Below the pieces are notes generated by a model. That model was given only the letters and a program-made list of their open reading frames with translations. It was not told the DNA's origin and did no database searches. Of a stretch of 64,000 nucleotides of DNA, positions 1-12,552 are shown piece after piece. The position numbers and the translations under genes are program-made. Source of the stretch: Rhypophila decipiens (Eukaryota; Ascomycota; Sordariomycetes; Sordariales; Naviculisporaceae); assembly GCA_033297075.1 (NCBI GenBank), contig MU858174.1, positions 48,249 through 112,248 of the forward strand, written 5' to 3'. The first letter of the stretch is position 1; each line of letters begins with the position of its first letter.

Positions 1-3000
1 AGCAAAAGGGAGTCGACTGGCTGAGCCAGCAGAGACTTGATCATCAAGGGGCTCAAGTTGAGAGCTGCTGCATGAGGCTCTGTCCAGTGTCAACCACTGT
101 TTTCTCACTTTGCTGTCGCACAATAACGACGGACCGGTACTGACCAGGCTCTCCATCCTATCTTGTTTTGGCCCTACGACCCGGCTATTCTTGCATCAAT
201 TACGGGCTGATATTTGGCAGACCATGGTCCTTCGGTTTTGAGAAACTCTTGACACTAGCGAGGATCTCTTGAGACTTTGGCTGGTGTAAATCTTCCGAGT
301 GTTTCATATAAACTCGGGCATGGCTTGTTGTCACGAGCTTTGGGAAGATGTCCCGAGGAAACTTACATTAGCCAAGCCATTGGGCTGCTGATCGGTGTTA
401 GATATGCCAACAAGCAAGCGAGGGCACGACTTCTTGGGAACTCGTGGTGCAATGGCGCCAGGCGCTGACCGAGGCACTGAGACCCAGAGCCTCATGCCAC
501 GTGCGCACAATAGCACACCCATCCTCTCGTGCGTATCGGGTTAGAGACATGCGGTGGCTGGTCCGAGACGGTCCTTGTTGTTTCTGCCCCGGAAGGTCTA
601 GTTTTTGTGACATGGCTTGAGCTGGGAGCGATTCAGCGGCACAAATCCGATCCGCAGCAACGGAAGACCAGAGACATGGTGAGATCTTGACCTTCCTTTG
701 CCGAAACAACGAATTAGCGAAACCTCAAACTAAAACGACACGAGGGAACTTTCAGGTGAAGACTTCCTCTCAGCTGTAAATCTTAAGATACTCTAGCGTC
801 TTGTCAAGACAGTGGCGTGAATGTGAACCGTGCTCACCGCGAAGAACCTTGATCGATACTCTAAAATCGACCACAGCCCATAATGTTGGAATAACTGGAT
901 GCAGGTGATGATGGCCGCGTTGGCGAAAGATTAGAGGTTGAAGATGTTGCTGGCGAGAGGGAATCGTTTGTCGAGAAAGCCCGTCAACCAATCAGAAACG
1001 TCTGACAAGCATAGGCCCCACAGAGAAGAACAGGGGGTCTGGATGCCTGAAACAGTATCCCGGGCCCCGAGCGAAGTGGATTACATAACAGGTATTTTAG
1101 CGCAGAACAATTGCCCCACCTAGGCACGTCATTACCCGCAAAGACGAAGTTAGTGTAGGTATGGTTATTGCTGTGGTTTTGATCGCCCGATGAGAACTAA
1201 CTGCACACTGTCCAAGATACAGCTCGAGGTTTTGACAAAATGGATACCTAGACAAGCTAGACTCAGAGAGAGGATCCCTTCGCAGGCGAAGTTCGCCGTC
1301 AGCTTCTGAACTTGCGCGCTAGCTGCGGGGATTGGAGTGGATCCCGCACCTATCAAACCGACGAAACCTGAAGCCGGGTACCCACTGAGAGAGATTTTTG
1401 GCATGTCCGGTGGTGAATCTGCTTTTTCTTCCTCCAACCACTCCAACTTCAACCAGTCCTCTTCTAAGACAGAGTCTCTCACCTTGACAACGTCGTCATT
1501 CAACAGCAAAGGAGGGTGCGCCACAATGCACCAGTCTCTTCTCCTTCTCGTTTTTACTGGACAGGTGCACATGGCTCGCAAATCATGGCCAAATTTTCGG
1601 GTTCAGTCAGCACTTGGCGCATCTCAGGCCTCCACCAATCCAAGACTTGTTTGAGGCTTCAGGCCGTCTTTGGGATTCATATCGTCAAAATGTCCCATTT
1701 CATCCACCTTCCACTGCGACCGAGTTCGGCTGGCCCGGAAAGGGCCAACAGCTCGCCAAACCTTCCAGACTCGACTTGATTCTCAGCTCTGCTAGCTTGG
1801 AGCTGCTTGAGCTTCACTGTATCATTCATTTCTCGCGGAAGCGCTAGCAAACCCCACTGTCGCCAATCGACACGCCTTACCGGGACTTCGGCCACGATGC
1901 CACTGTTGTCATGACTTTCACACATGCCGTCGCTACTCCATCCGGCCAAGACTTGCATCGTGCAGCCAGCCACAAAGCAACCTTTCGGCTGCCGAATGGC
2001 CTCTGATTTCTGAGCCGGCGACATGGCCATCGCGATTTGTCCAGGACCTTCCCCCTGCCACATGAGCCCGACGGTCCCCGACAGGGGGCAGATGACCCCT
2101 CACCAAATCGCAATCGCAGATCCTGGGGAAACGTTTCTCTCGATGCAGGGGGTAGTAGCATTGTAGCTGAAAGATGGGACTCGAGTCCAGTATTAGGTTC
2201 TTCATTTCGATGAAACTCGAGCTTTGCTTACAGGATCGCATCAAGGCTTTTATGCTCATTTCTCAGCGAAATGAGCCCGATGAGCTGTACCACCAGAGTC
2301 CTGTCAATCATGGTCGTCGCCGCTCCCCGGTACCAAACTGGTACTCCTCTCATCTCTCGCCGTCACCAGTTGTGCATTCCCATTCGCTAGTGCGCCGACC
2401 GCCATCAGAAGATGGGATTTTTCCCTTGCATGACCATGATTTGACAACCACACTTCGGCCCATTCGTAGCGGAGACACCACAAAAGGCCGCAAGATGGTT
2501 GACAAAACCGGGATGTCACCTGCTCCAAGACCTCTGCCAAGTGGGAGGTAAGCGTGAAGTTGGCATCGAGATGGCCCACTGGGCTGCGAGTTGTGCATCC
2601 CGCCAGCTCTGTGGATGCTCAAGGTTCGTATTTGTGCTCGCACCATCCCACCGGGAAAATAACCCAACAAGACATTTTTGTGTCTCTGTTCTGGTCTAGC
2701 TATGCTAGTACGGATACTGTAGTCGAAAAGCAGTTCTCTCATGTTTTAGCTCGATACCGCATTCAGACAGATGTGTTGATCACCTCCCTTTCCTGGACTG
2801 ATAACACCGGTTGGTAGATGCAACGAAAACAAGATTTTGACGTACAGCAACACAGGGATTCGGGGTAAAGACGATACTGCCACATCCCAGGGTTCCCTTG
2901 CAGCATCGCAGCCAAAGAGGGCACATATAACTCCGATCTGTGATTAGCCGGGCGACTGTGCAAGCTCCCCCAGATTAATTATCCCCACCAGAGCTCGTCC

Positions 3001-3144
3001 AAGAAAGACGCGAACACAACTTACACAAGCCACGCCCCGCATCAAGCTTTCCTCGGATCCATTCCCAGGAAGCCAACGTCACACGGTCATCGAAACAAAT
3101 CCATCCGGGTCAGGCCGTTAGGGGGCCCGACAGGGGTATGGACC
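1..3144. other. no supportable gene
   Basis: Short overlapping open frames occur on both strands (for example minus 1165-1581, 1677-2063 and 2350-2742). None has a signal peptide, a recognisable domain or a convincing splice chain. A decayed minus-strand gene at about 1.2-2.7 kb is possible but not demonstrated. The last 150 bp before 3145 should hold the promoter and leader of the next gene. Confidence 0.5.
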
Positions 3145-4851
3145 ATGGCGGCGCAGATGGCCTCTGTTTCTATTAGTAGTCCCTCCCCGCCCCTTGGGAA
3201 TGATTCAGGAATCTTGAGTCGGCTCTTGCGTCGCGCAACGAGTACAAAGGGAAGCACCCGCTCTCGGCGGAGGCGATCTGCTAATAAGCAACAAGACAAC
3301 CTTTCCGACCAAAATCTTACAGAGCCAACCGACGGCGCATTGTTGGGAGCTGTCGGAGACCCAGCACCACAGCAGCTTTCGGACCTCAACCCTCTTACGG
3401 CTTCACAGGACCTACCCCAAACCGGAAGCTCCATCACCACTACCGAACCCCAACTGCACCAGCAACGTCTGCCAAGCAGCCAAGAACCAAGTCCCGAGAT
3501 GCTCGCCGAGTTGGCGCAACCGCGCCTGAGAAAGAAGGCAAGCTTTCGAGATCGATTAAAGTCATGGCAGAAACCAGGCCACGCAACTGTCACCAAGACG
3601 GCAGCTCCGTTCAACGACCAGCCCAAGCGGTTCGTCTACCAACCTCAACACGCAGCAGCCGACTTCTCGCGCATGGCAATATCCCCCGCCGCCGCGCCGG
3701 CACCGCGAAAATATACCAAGCTGTCTTTCGATGAAGACAGCACACTAAGCCCGTCGGTCGAGCAAGTCGACGCTCGCCATGCGATACCAGTGCTGGACGA
3801 AGAAGCTGACTTGGTAAAGTCAAGGCGGGCCGATCCTCCGCTCCAGACTCTGGTCGAGAACGAAATGGTGGCAGATGGTCACGCGCAGGCACGACACGGG
3901 AAGCAGAAGGATGATTCGATGAGAGTCGATGCACGAGACTTCACATTGCAGAGGTCACGTTCAGGGACCCGACGCTCGTACAAAATGGTGGAGGATCCCT
4001 GGATGGCGTCGCAAGCTGCAGCACATGTCCCGATCGGGACCCTGGCTTCCAGATCACTGTCCACTAAAAATCGCGCCCGAGAATCACCCCTACAGCCGGA
4101 CGCCATGGACGCACCACTTATCGAAAAGCAAGAGAAATCACCCGCACAGAAAGAGGCCCTAAGCGACTTTGAGAGATTCCTGGCACAAGCCGAGGCCGAG
4201 GACCGGGCCCAGCGGGAACAGATTCTGCGCAGCTTCTCGCATCATTCGACATTTCAACCGTCATCAGCCAATTATGTGAAGCCCAATCCGCATCGCCAGT
4301 TCGTCACGGTTGGCGGTGGGAACATGAGCGGCACCACTGCCGGTCCAGGGCTGGTCTCTACCGGTGGGAGCAGGAGCAGTCGAGGGGGCTCACAGCGGAC
4401 AAGCGGGCAATACGCATTGTCGGCGGGGAGGGAGGAGCAGCCATTTCGACCTGGACACAGGAAGCAGACTAGCTGGACGCCGAGCTTTGGCGCTGGCAGT
4501 GACAATATTGAGAAGCCGGTCGAGAGGACTCGGGGATCGCAGGACACGGGAGGCTCCAACACCTGGGGTCCACCGCCAATGTTAGCATCGCGTGCTCGAA
4601 GACCACAGCCACCACAGCCGCAAACGGTCGTGTATGGTGTCGACGAGTCCTTTAACCAGCCAGAGCCAGTGCGAACACTGCGGCGAAAAGCGAGTATCAC
4701 TCAAAGAATCGCCGACTACATCAAGCCCGAGAGAGAACCTCCTGCTGCTGGCGGTGCCGAGCAAGGACTTCGCCGTTCAGCGAGCAAGAGTGGGCTTCGA
4801 ACATCAGGGAGCAGACGTCGACCCACGGGAATTGAAACGCTTGTGGAGTGA
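3145..4851 (+). CDS. hypothetical disordered protein, 568 aa
   Basis: Intronless gene whose start sits in a good context (gaccATGG). I do not recognise the family. The protein is Ser/Pro/Gln-rich and largely disordered, with no signal peptide or membrane segment. More ordered islands are a basic N-terminal stretch near residues 25-50 (LLRRATSTKGSTRSRRRR), an acidic helical block near 335-355 (DFERFLAQAEAEDRAQRE) and a basic amphipathic block near 515-530 (LRRKASITQRIADYIKPE). The length of the open frame and the charge patterning support a real gene. A cytoplasmic or cortical scaffold is a guess only. Confidence 0.8.
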   Translation: MAAQMASVSISSPSPPLGNDSGILSRLLRRATSTKGSTRSRRRRSANKQQDNLSDQNLTEPTDGALLGAVGDPAPQQLSDLNPLTASQDLPQTGSSITTTEPQLHQQRLPSSQEPSPEMLAELAQPRLRKKASFRDRLKSWQKPGHATVTKTAAPFNDQPKRFVYQPQHAAADFSRMAISPAAAPAPRKYTKLSFDEDSTLSPSVEQVDARHAIPVLDEEADLVKSRRADPPLQTLVENEMVADGHAQARHGKQKDDSMRVDARDFTLQRSRSGTRRSYKMVEDPWMASQAAAHVPIGTLASRSLSTKNRARESPLQPDAMDAPLIEKQEKSPAQKEALSDFERFLAQAEAEDRAQREQILRSFSHHSTFQPSSANYVKPNPHRQFVTVGGGNMSGTTAGPGLVSTGGSRSSRGGSQRTSGQYALSAGREEQPFRPGHRKQTSWTPSFGAGSDNIEKPVERTRGSQDTGGSNTWGPPPMLASRARRPQPPQPQTVVYGVDESFNQPEPVRTLRRKASITQRIADYIKPEREPPAAGGAEQGLRRSASKSGLRTSGSRRRPTGIETLVE

Positions 4852-6437
4852 GTGATGTCGGGAAAGGAGGAGCTTTCATCTGTAATGACCGTCACTGCGA
4901 CCCACGACCTGTCAATTTTACTTTCCTTTGTCACATTGTGTGGAGCCACGTCCATAAATCAGATGGGTATGCACCCCCAGTCGGCGTTAATGGGAGGTTT
5001 GGGGTGTTCCGGCGGTCGACGGTCGACGGTAGTCATGAAGCGGACTGACCTCCTACCACCCTTTTATTTGATTTTTCTTTTTTGGTCTTTTTGCATACGT
5101 GCAATACCCGGTACATGCTGAGAGAATGAGAGGGGATATATACATCCTAATATGAGGGGTCGGGTTATTGGCCTAATTATGTGCTGTTGGTGTACAACCA
5201 TTTATGGGAAAGTGGGTCTTGGCTTTTGGGAAACAGAATGATACATGGCGGGCTTTGCATTGGGGTCAGTGCCAACTTGAGGTCACTAGATAGTAAATTT
5301 TAGATATATAATGTTGATGCTGACTTTGAGCAGGGTCAGCAGTCAGATCTTAATATCTTGCCGCCTGTCTTGGACCGAGGCTCCTCCAGCCGGAGTTGTT
5401 GATGATCGGGTCCAGGCCGACAGCCTGCATCAATGTCGCTCCAAGGGATCAGCGCGGGTCCAGGGTCTGTAGATTGGGACGGCGACGTGAAGCGCAGAAT
5501 GGCATGAGAAACGTAACATGGGAAATGTCAATGCTGCGCATGGTCAACCACGGCAAACATGATGCTTAGCCTCGTCGTCTTCTTTCCGGTGGAGAGCATG
5601 TCCCGGATCCAGAAATAAGCCGCCAACAAAAGTAAGTGCCGTTCGCCACCATGACCGGGATATACAGCTTGTGCTATATGACACAGCAAGTTCTCTAGAT
5701 TGCGGGACCGCAGCCCACAGACAGGGACACATGGCGTGCATGGCAATCGACCATTTCTCTATGAATTCGCCGACGCATGCGTGACAGATGTGGATGTGCA
5801 TCTGGGCGGCTGACGCGACATCTCCAAATGCCGTGCCCCAAAACGCGGGGGAGGTTTTCTGCCGTCCCACCATTCTCCAGATAGGCTGATGTGCCGCCCT
5901 GGCCCTGCTCACATGTGGTCCATGGGCAATATACTACGGACCCTGCACCTTGCTGAATGTTTACCGTGGTTTAGGCTGATTTCTGCCAAAGGCATATCTG
6001 CCATATCATTATACGGGCATCTTGATATTGCTGGGAGCCTTCAATCTCGACCATCTCGTCTGACTAGCGGCTTACACAACTGCAGGACACCATGGACTTG
6101 TGCTTCCAGAACAACTGCCGTAATATACGGCTGGGACGAGGTGTGCACTATGGGTCTGATTCCACGAATACCAGCCACGGGGAAGGAATCTTTCTTCTTG
6201 GATGGGGGAAGAGGCGAAAAGCTCGGACGGAATGGACAGTGCTCGAGCAGTACTTACACGGGCATATACCCACCAGCTTCGAGAACCGGACCGTCTGATT
6301 TACTTGCTTCGTTGTCTCTGTCCTAGCCAGCTTCCTTCTTTCCCGGTTCAGCAAGAGAAAGAAAGGGACCTCGGTGTACCGTGAGAGAGCTTCCAACAGT
6401 CTCACATGAACACCTAAACCAGTTTCAACCACGCAAA
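4852..6437. other. intergenic, no gene seen
   Basis: The region contains the 3' flank of the disordered-protein gene, a short tandem gtcgacg duplication near 5020 and the promoter of the next gene. Open frames at 5544-5912 (minus) and 5889-6326 (plus) lack any protein-like features. Confidence 0.5.
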
Positions 6438-8110
6438 ATGCATCACCTCCTGGCAGCCCTTCTCCTCGGGGCGGATCTCGCCCTAGGCGCAGCAGTCCCC
6501 CTGGCTCCCCTGCGGCGTCCCCAGCTAGTCCACGCCGCTCGAATCCACGGCCTCCGTCCCATCCCTGTCAAGGAAATCGAAAGCACCCACTCGCACTACA
6601 GCCTCTCCCCAGCAGACAAGGCATCCTCCATGGCCTGCGTGGATGTGTCCCTTTCCTACCCCCGCTGGGAGATAACCAACATGGTCTTTACCGTAGTCAA
6701 CTACTCCCAAGCCTACACCATAGGCGACGTCGCCTTCACTGCTCGAAACCCCGCAATCAACCTGTCAACCAACTGCTGGGCCGAAGACATCGAGCTTTCC
6801 GGCTCCTCCGACGCATGGCACGCCTGCACCGTGCCCGGGACAGACTTTCAGTTTCGGCTCGGGTCCTATGACCTCAAGATGCGCGGCTCGTGGGACTGCG
6901 GAGCTGGAGATTCCAGATCGATGCAGTTCAAGGCCGGGGGCGTGGGAAACACGGCCGGTATCCGGAGGTGCGATGATTTTCCCTATGAAGCTAGAGGTTG
7001 GGAGACGAGGTGCATAATGGATGATTCTGCTGTTGCTGCTGGATTATCTTCTCCGGTGGCGATAGAGCCGGCTCAGCCTGCTGTGCCCGAGATTCCAGAG
7101 TTTAGAGCGAGGAGCTGTACCGATCGGTCGGCTACCCCTGGATGGACGATTGGTAGTTTTAGTGTCAGTGGGGATGGCAGTTTGAAGATTAATGTTACGA
7201 ATTTGAGCAACGAGCAGGGTTTGGCTTGCGAGGCCAAGCTGGATGGCAAGAGCAAATGGGTTGATTGCAAGGATGTCAACAGGAGCAAGAATATTGTTAG
7301 CACCGGGTTGTTGTTTGACGGGGAGCATGGGATTCTTGGGGTGAAGCAGACTTGGAATTGTCCTGCTGAGCCGTATGTTGAGAGCGAGCCGTGAGTTGCC
7401 CTCCTTTTTCATCCATTTTCTGAATGGATTGCTAACAGTCATCTGTAAAACAGCGGCCCATACACAGGAGTAGGCTACCTCACCACGTCCCAACTTAAAT
7501 GCGCCAGCGGCTCAACTTGCTCTCTGCCCCAAGCAACCACTCTAAACGGGTACATCAACGCCGGCCCAGGAATCCCCCACACATCATACGTGCGAAGCTG
7601 CACACTCAACTCGTTCAACTCGACCTCTTTGACACTCAAATCCTACGAAATCAGCAGCGCCACAAAGAAATCAGCCACCTTTGACTTGTATAACCAAGGC
7701 TCGGGGGATAATTACAAGATCGCCGGCGTGGCTCTCTCGGACGACGGCGCATGGCACGATTGTAGCCCGTCCGAGGCCCTGCCGTGGCAGCTGGACGGGT
7801 GCCAGTATAGCCTTGACGCTGCGCACGAGAAGCTGGGCTTCAAGATCAAGTGGGATTGCGATGATCGGGACCCGCTGCATCCGTGAGTTTCCCTTTTCAC
7901 CACTTTTGATCTGAATATGTGCTAATGTTCTTGGTGTGTAGCATCCTCTTCGAAGCGGAAGCCTCGGCGTCACTGCCCAAGGAAGAGTGTGCGTCAGACA
8001 AGTGCGGGCTAGCCAAGGACTCCAAGGGCGTGGAACTCGCGATATCGTCACTGACCTGGGCGTCTTCCAAAAAGCCAATGGATAAGGGACCGTTATTGCC
8101 GTGGATCTGA
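6438..8110 (+). CDS. secreted three-repeat Cys/Trp protein, 3 exons
   Basis: Exons are 6438-7390, 7454-7882 and 7942-8110; both introns (63 and 59 bp) have GTGAGT donors and join phase 2 to phase 2. The upstream in-frame start at 6381 was rejected because 6438 begins a clean signal peptide (MHHLLAALLLGADLALG). The mature protein has three related units, each with a 'W.(A/V/H/D)C' near the start and a 'W(D/N)C' at the end (SWDC, TWNC, KWDC). Such spacing suggests tandem small beta-sandwich domains, loosely like AltA1-type secreted fungal proteins. That resemblance is inference. Likely extracellular; possible effector or wall protein. Confidence 0.85.
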
Positions 8111-8389
8111 GCAGGAGGATGATCCTTTGAGGTCTGTGAGTGAACTGGAACTTGGAAACTGCATTTATCCGCTATGCCATGAATATGATATGATGTCTAC
8201 TTCTCTGTATATGAATGACCAATGAATGAAATGAATTCTATCCGCGCTTCGTCAATTTTATCATGTGTCATAGCCAGGGTGATGGTGTTCAGGGTCCATT
8301 ATGGGTGAAGGCATGAGTGGGTAGGTTGGAAAATGGGAAGTGAGTCTTAAAGAAGACGCCTATCTCATATACAATACAGCATTGCTGAC

Positions 8390-8830
8390 TGAAATCTGAT
8401 TGAATATGCCTTACATGTTCTTGTCCTATGCGTATCGATAGTCTCCTTTAAGTATCGAAAAGATATACTATATATATTAAATTTGTCTTTTAAGGGTAAG
8501 TTTATATAGTTACAATATACAATCCCTTTTAAATATACGGTATATACCTTCTAAAATCGTATTATACCCCTTGAAGTTTATAGTTATATGCCTTTTAACT
8601 TTCTTCCTAAGGCGTAATATTATTCTCGCTTATATACCAACGGGTTACAATATTCCCTCCTGTACATAAAAGAGATATAGTACAAGCGTTGTATTCCTTG
8701 TATATATGCGTTTTTATCCCCCTTTATATGCATCTATATCCAGGGTTATAGGCATTTAAATATCCCTTTCAGTGCGTTATAACCTCCTCCTTCATGTATT
8801 GACGAGATATATCGCACGCATATTCTTTGT
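8390..8830. repeat. AT-rich degenerate repeat (RIP-like)
   Basis: TA-rich block without coding potential. It contains a 'cctcctgtacataaaagagatata' type motif (about 8656-8680) whose close variants recur near 11676-11700 (plus) and 13100-13135 (minus). The family is not recognised. Confidence 0.5.
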
Positions 8831-9800
8831 CGTACATAGACATATATCATCCGTTTCTAACGCCTCTGGTATTGATTTTCGACGTTTTCAGCCCTGTCAC
8901 GGCATCAAGGCAAAAGATCAAGCAGCAACCTCATCACATTATTGTACCGGAGAGTCGAAAGTACTGTGCAATTTCATACCACCTTTTCTCGATCATGACC
9001 TTGGTACACACATCAAGATCCTGGCGGACAGGTGTTGATTCACTGCCAGGTTCATCTGGTCTTGCACCGGACGAATTCCACTCGCCCTGTACGCTCATAT
9101 CAAGCATGACACGCCGCATTAAGGACCATAAATCTTGACAGCCACGTCACATCACGGGCAGTTCAGGTACATTGTATCGGCTTATTTATCCTTTGGTGTT
9201 AGTGTATGGCTCAGGCATTTTCAGTTGCCGATGGGGGACACCACATCACTCACCTGCGTCACTCGTCCGATGAAGTTCGGACGCATATGGATGAAGCCAT
9301 GGTTAGGTGTGATGCACAATAAGAGCTCCACGTTTTTGAGGGTTCTTATGAATGACGCGGTGAGCCCACAGTTCATGTACATTTCATCAGAGGCCAGATG
9401 TGTCTGTCCCAGTCATATCACCACAGCCGGAACTTTTGATGCTGAGCCAAACGAGGATCAGATGCACATGTGAAGACTCTGATCCCAGCCCCAACGTAGT
9501 TCCAGCTGCCGGGGAAGGGCTGTGATTCAGGGCAAGGACATTCGGTACGCCAAGTATCAGGTTCATATTGAGACATCAATTACGCAAGAAACCACGTAGT
9601 GCTGAGCTGTCCACGTCAAGTACCAGAACTTTGCGTATCACTCTCACCGTTCGCCCTCGACAATGAGGTGGTGAATAAGAACTTTGGTGCGTCCACGGAT
9701 GTAACAGTCGCGTCAGAGTTTGCAGCAAGGCCATATGGCACCCATCCAAGTGCAAGCAACGCCCGTGGATCATCTTTCATTGAGGAAAGATACAGTCAAG

Positions 9801-9808
9801 TATAAATA
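9801..9808 (+). promoter_or_regulatory. TATA box for the 10075 gene
   Basis: TATAAATA in an otherwise GC-balanced context, 267 bp before the ATG. This implies a leader of roughly 230 nt. Confidence 0.45.
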
Positions 9809-10074
9809 CCCCCTGGCTTTCCTGACTGTCCTGATTCTTCTTCCCTTCACACATCTCATCGTCCACGCAATATCTGCAGCCAACTCCCACATCGTCAAGG
9901 AACAAGAACCTCAACACACAAAGCCAATACTTTTCTCGTCTCCGCTCCAATCACCATATACCTGCCATTCACAGCCGAAGTGAACACTTCGCCTCGACAC
10001 CCAGGCCATCAAAGTACCATCCGCACGCAAACACACAGAGCCATCACGATACTCACCGCCCCCAAGCCCTCAGG

Positions 10075-10845
10075 ATGTGCCAAATACTCGTCACAAAGTG
10101 CCAGTTTGAACATCTGGGCAAGAAGTGTGACTTCGAGTTTCTCGATGAGGATCGCAGTGCCATGTGCCCCATGTCAATACAACTTCATATAAATCACCAA
10201 CAGACTGTGATCAATGAGAAGAAGGACGATATCCCCGCCAGTACCCGCTGTTCGAGGTGCAAGGCCTATGAAGATGCCATCGATGCCGCCTACAATGTGG
10301 CCAAGGAAGTCATGTACACCCCTGGATATCGCGCCGAGACACCCGCCCCCAATCGCCCCGGTCCAACAGCCATGTCGCCTTCATCTTTCCAGGCTACCAG
10401 TTCCACCCAACAGTATCAGCAGGCTCAGCCAGCCTATTTCCCCGGCTACGATAGCAATACCGCTGTCGCCAGCCCAGCCTCAAGCGGGTACGATATCAAG
10501 CCAAGACACTTTTATAACTCCCTCTCAGAAAGCAGCGATAGCGAGCAGAGATCCAGCCATAGACACGCAAGTTCACAACCCGGCGGTAGCAGCCATCGAT
10601 CGAGCGACTACGGTGGACAAATCGAGCTGCCGAGCTCCTCCCCCTACATGAGCAGCAGCAGTGATGATGGCGGTCGTGATAGCAGGAAGAGCTCCTCTGC
10701 TGGCGGCCATAATCATGGCAGACAGGACACGGGAACCAAGAGAAAGCATTCGGAATCGAGCTCGTCTAACCGTTCTTCTCGCCACAGCAGCAACAGCTAT
10801 GGTAGTCACAAGCCGAGCTCCTCCAAGAAGCCGCACAAGGGATAG
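10075..10845 (+). CDS. Cys-containing N-terminus with Ser-rich tail, 256 aa
   Basis: Intronless. The protein begins MCQILVTKC and has seven Cys in the first 65 residues, ending in a CSRC knuckle-like pair, so a small metal-binding fold is plausible. Residues from about 100 to the end are low-complexity Ser/His/Gly with basic runs (SSNRSSRHSSNS, KPSSSKKPHKG), resembling RS-like or nuclear tails. The MC start and Cys spacing faintly recall the MC genes at 50-54 kb, but the tryptophan and GW motifs of that family are absent. Function unknown. Confidence 0.75.
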   Translation: MCQILVTKCQFEHLGKKCDFEFLDEDRSAMCPMSIQLHINHQQTVINEKKDDIPASTRCSRCKAYEDAIDAAYNVAKEVMYTPGYRAETPAPNRPGPTAMSPSSFQATSSTQQYQQAQPAYFPGYDSNTAVASPASSGYDIKPRHFYNSLSESSDSEQRSSHRHASSQPGGSSHRSSDYGGQIELPSSSPYMSSSSDDGGRDSRKSSSAGGHNHGRQDTGTKRKHSESSSSNRSSRHSSNSYGSHKPSSSKKPHKG

Positions 10846-11479
10846 AAGTGAATATCTGTGTCAACTTGGTGATGGGGGGTTATTCTGGGTGAATCTGTGG
10901 GGAAGTTTTGGCGTCTTTGTTTGTTTTGTGACCGGGGGCTTCTCTTTCTTTTGTAGACCAACAGACTGTTTACTCTCCTCTCTCTTCTCTTTGTATATTC
11001 AGGGTGGTCTTTTATCTTTGGTTTTGTTTTGATTACAATGGCTTTCTTTCCCTTTTCCACATGACGGCAGCGGTCACCACCCCAGCAAGGGCAAGCGGAC
11101 GGCCAAGGGGCCTGACTAAGCATGATATGTCAGGATGGTATGAGGGGTTATATTTTGGTGAACCTTTGGGCATCATCCTTTGCCTTTTTAGGGCTTTATT
11201 TTGACTCAGGGGTTCTCTTTTCTTTTCCAGGCATTCCATATTGTTTATCTTGGCCTTATTTGTCTTTGCATCATTGTGGGCGGGTTGGTTTTCCTTTCTT
11301 TAACGGGCAGTGCAGATTGTTTACTCCAGCTCCTTGTTGTCTTTGCATCATTGTTATCCAGTGCGGTTTTCTTTTCTTTTGCGGGCATTACAGATTGTTT
11401 ACTTTGCCCCTATAATACGAGCCTTTGCGTTACTGTTTGGCGGGGTGGCTTTTGTTCTTTTCTCACCATAATGGCTTAT

Positions 11480-11870
11480 TTAACCTAACCTTATCTATCT
11501 ACCTTTATATTAATACATGTTATTTTGTTTCTATTGCTTGATTTAAATGCGTTAAGGAGTTCCGTATATGTGTATTAAATATTAAATATATATCCTTATC
11601 TCTAGATTTAAATGCATTATAGACTTCCCTCCTAGGACATATATTTAATCTCTCCTACACTATGTGTTTATTCCCTCCTCGGCGTACAAGAGACATTATA
11701 CATGCGGGTAGTTTATTACATATAGTTACGCATATATTAACGTTATTTATTTCAGACCTTATCCATATATGTAAATCAACTTGTTGGTTGCACTGGTGAT
11801 CAATATCAACAGAGTCCTCTTGGGCTCTGGTGAATCTGATCGTTAGTAGTGCATGTGTATTCTTCAATCT
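11480..11870. repeat. AT-rich degenerate repeat (RIP-like)
   Basis: TA-rich non-coding block with 'aaatgcattatagacttccctcc' and 'ggcgtacaagagacattata' type motifs similar to those in the other AT-rich blocks of this window. Likely a decayed transposon fragment of the same family. Confidence 0.5.
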
Positions 11871-11897
11871 AGTGTGTCTATGGACCTGCTACCTACT

Positions 11898-11961
11898 GGC
11901 CTACATATAGTAGGCCATCGGTGCTGCACACTGCTGTTGACCAGCAGTGCAGCACCGATGT
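11898..11961. repeat. two adjacent perfect or near-perfect hairpins
   Basis: First, GGCCTAC-atata-GTAGGCC (7-bp stem). Immediately after comes a 19-bp stem, CATCGGTGCTGCA..CTGCTG against its complement, with a 5-nt loop (ttgac) and a 2-nt bulge. It may be the core of a foldback or miniature element. Confidence 0.6.
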
Positions 11962-12362
11962 CATCATGACTGCAGTGGCTCACCCACGCTGCATAGCCAA
12001 AGCAAGGAAAACAACCAACATCCCACTGTTGGTCCCTATGTGGTGTAGCGCAGGTCGTTGTGATAGGTAGAGTGTGGTGGGGGTTGTGGTGTTGCGTTTG
12101 TTCCCACACAACTCTTTAAAATCCTAAAAATACACAAGGCTAGCGGAACTATCTCGTAAGATAAAGGTATATATCCAATATTTAATACATATATACGATA
12201 TCTTCATATGTGTTAAGAAAACAAAAGCACACTTGAAAGAGAAGCCTATAACACTTTTACACCCTAGAACAAGGGCTTATGTTTTGTGGGAACATCGAGC
12301 CGGCGTATGAACTAGCGATTCGTTGCTGCCGTGGTCGCGACCGCTCCGTACTGAGCCATCGG

Positions 12363-12390
12363 CGGACTGTTCGGTATTCCGAACAGTCCG
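12363..12390. repeat. perfect 12-bp inverted repeat, 4-nt loop
   Basis: CGGACTGTTCGG-tatt-CCGAACAGTCCG. It lies 100 bp before the LTR mini-element, with no gene to terminate. Possibly the end or centre of another small element. Confidence 0.6.
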
Positions 12391-12497
12391 ACTGGCCAGG
12401 CGGAATTTCGTGATTGCGTTGATCTACTTATACAGCGTCTATTCTTGTATTCTATGATGTTTTCAGACAGACTCGATTAAACACCAGGATCACTAGT

Positions 12498-12552
12498 TGT
12501 CATCCGGTAAAACGTTAATCGCACCAAGACTAGCTGAGTCTATATTGCAACA
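12498..12552 (-). repeat. 3' LTR (element read on minus strand)
   Basis: 55 bp, TG...CA ends, identical to the copy at 12765-12819. Unusually short for an LTR. Confidence 0.85.

Larger units (their letters stand above)
8111..10074. other. intergenic with AT-rich repeat relic
   Basis: About 8390-8830 is strongly AT-rich with many TATA/ATAT steps and only broken frames, as expected of a RIP-mutated repeat. The rest is 3' flank and the long 5' region of the next gene. No gene seen. Confidence 0.55.

Noticed and set aside
1165..2742. Series of overlapping minus-strand frames of 90-138 codons
   Set aside because: No splice chain gives a continuous protein and no motif is recognisable; left as uncertain non-coding.
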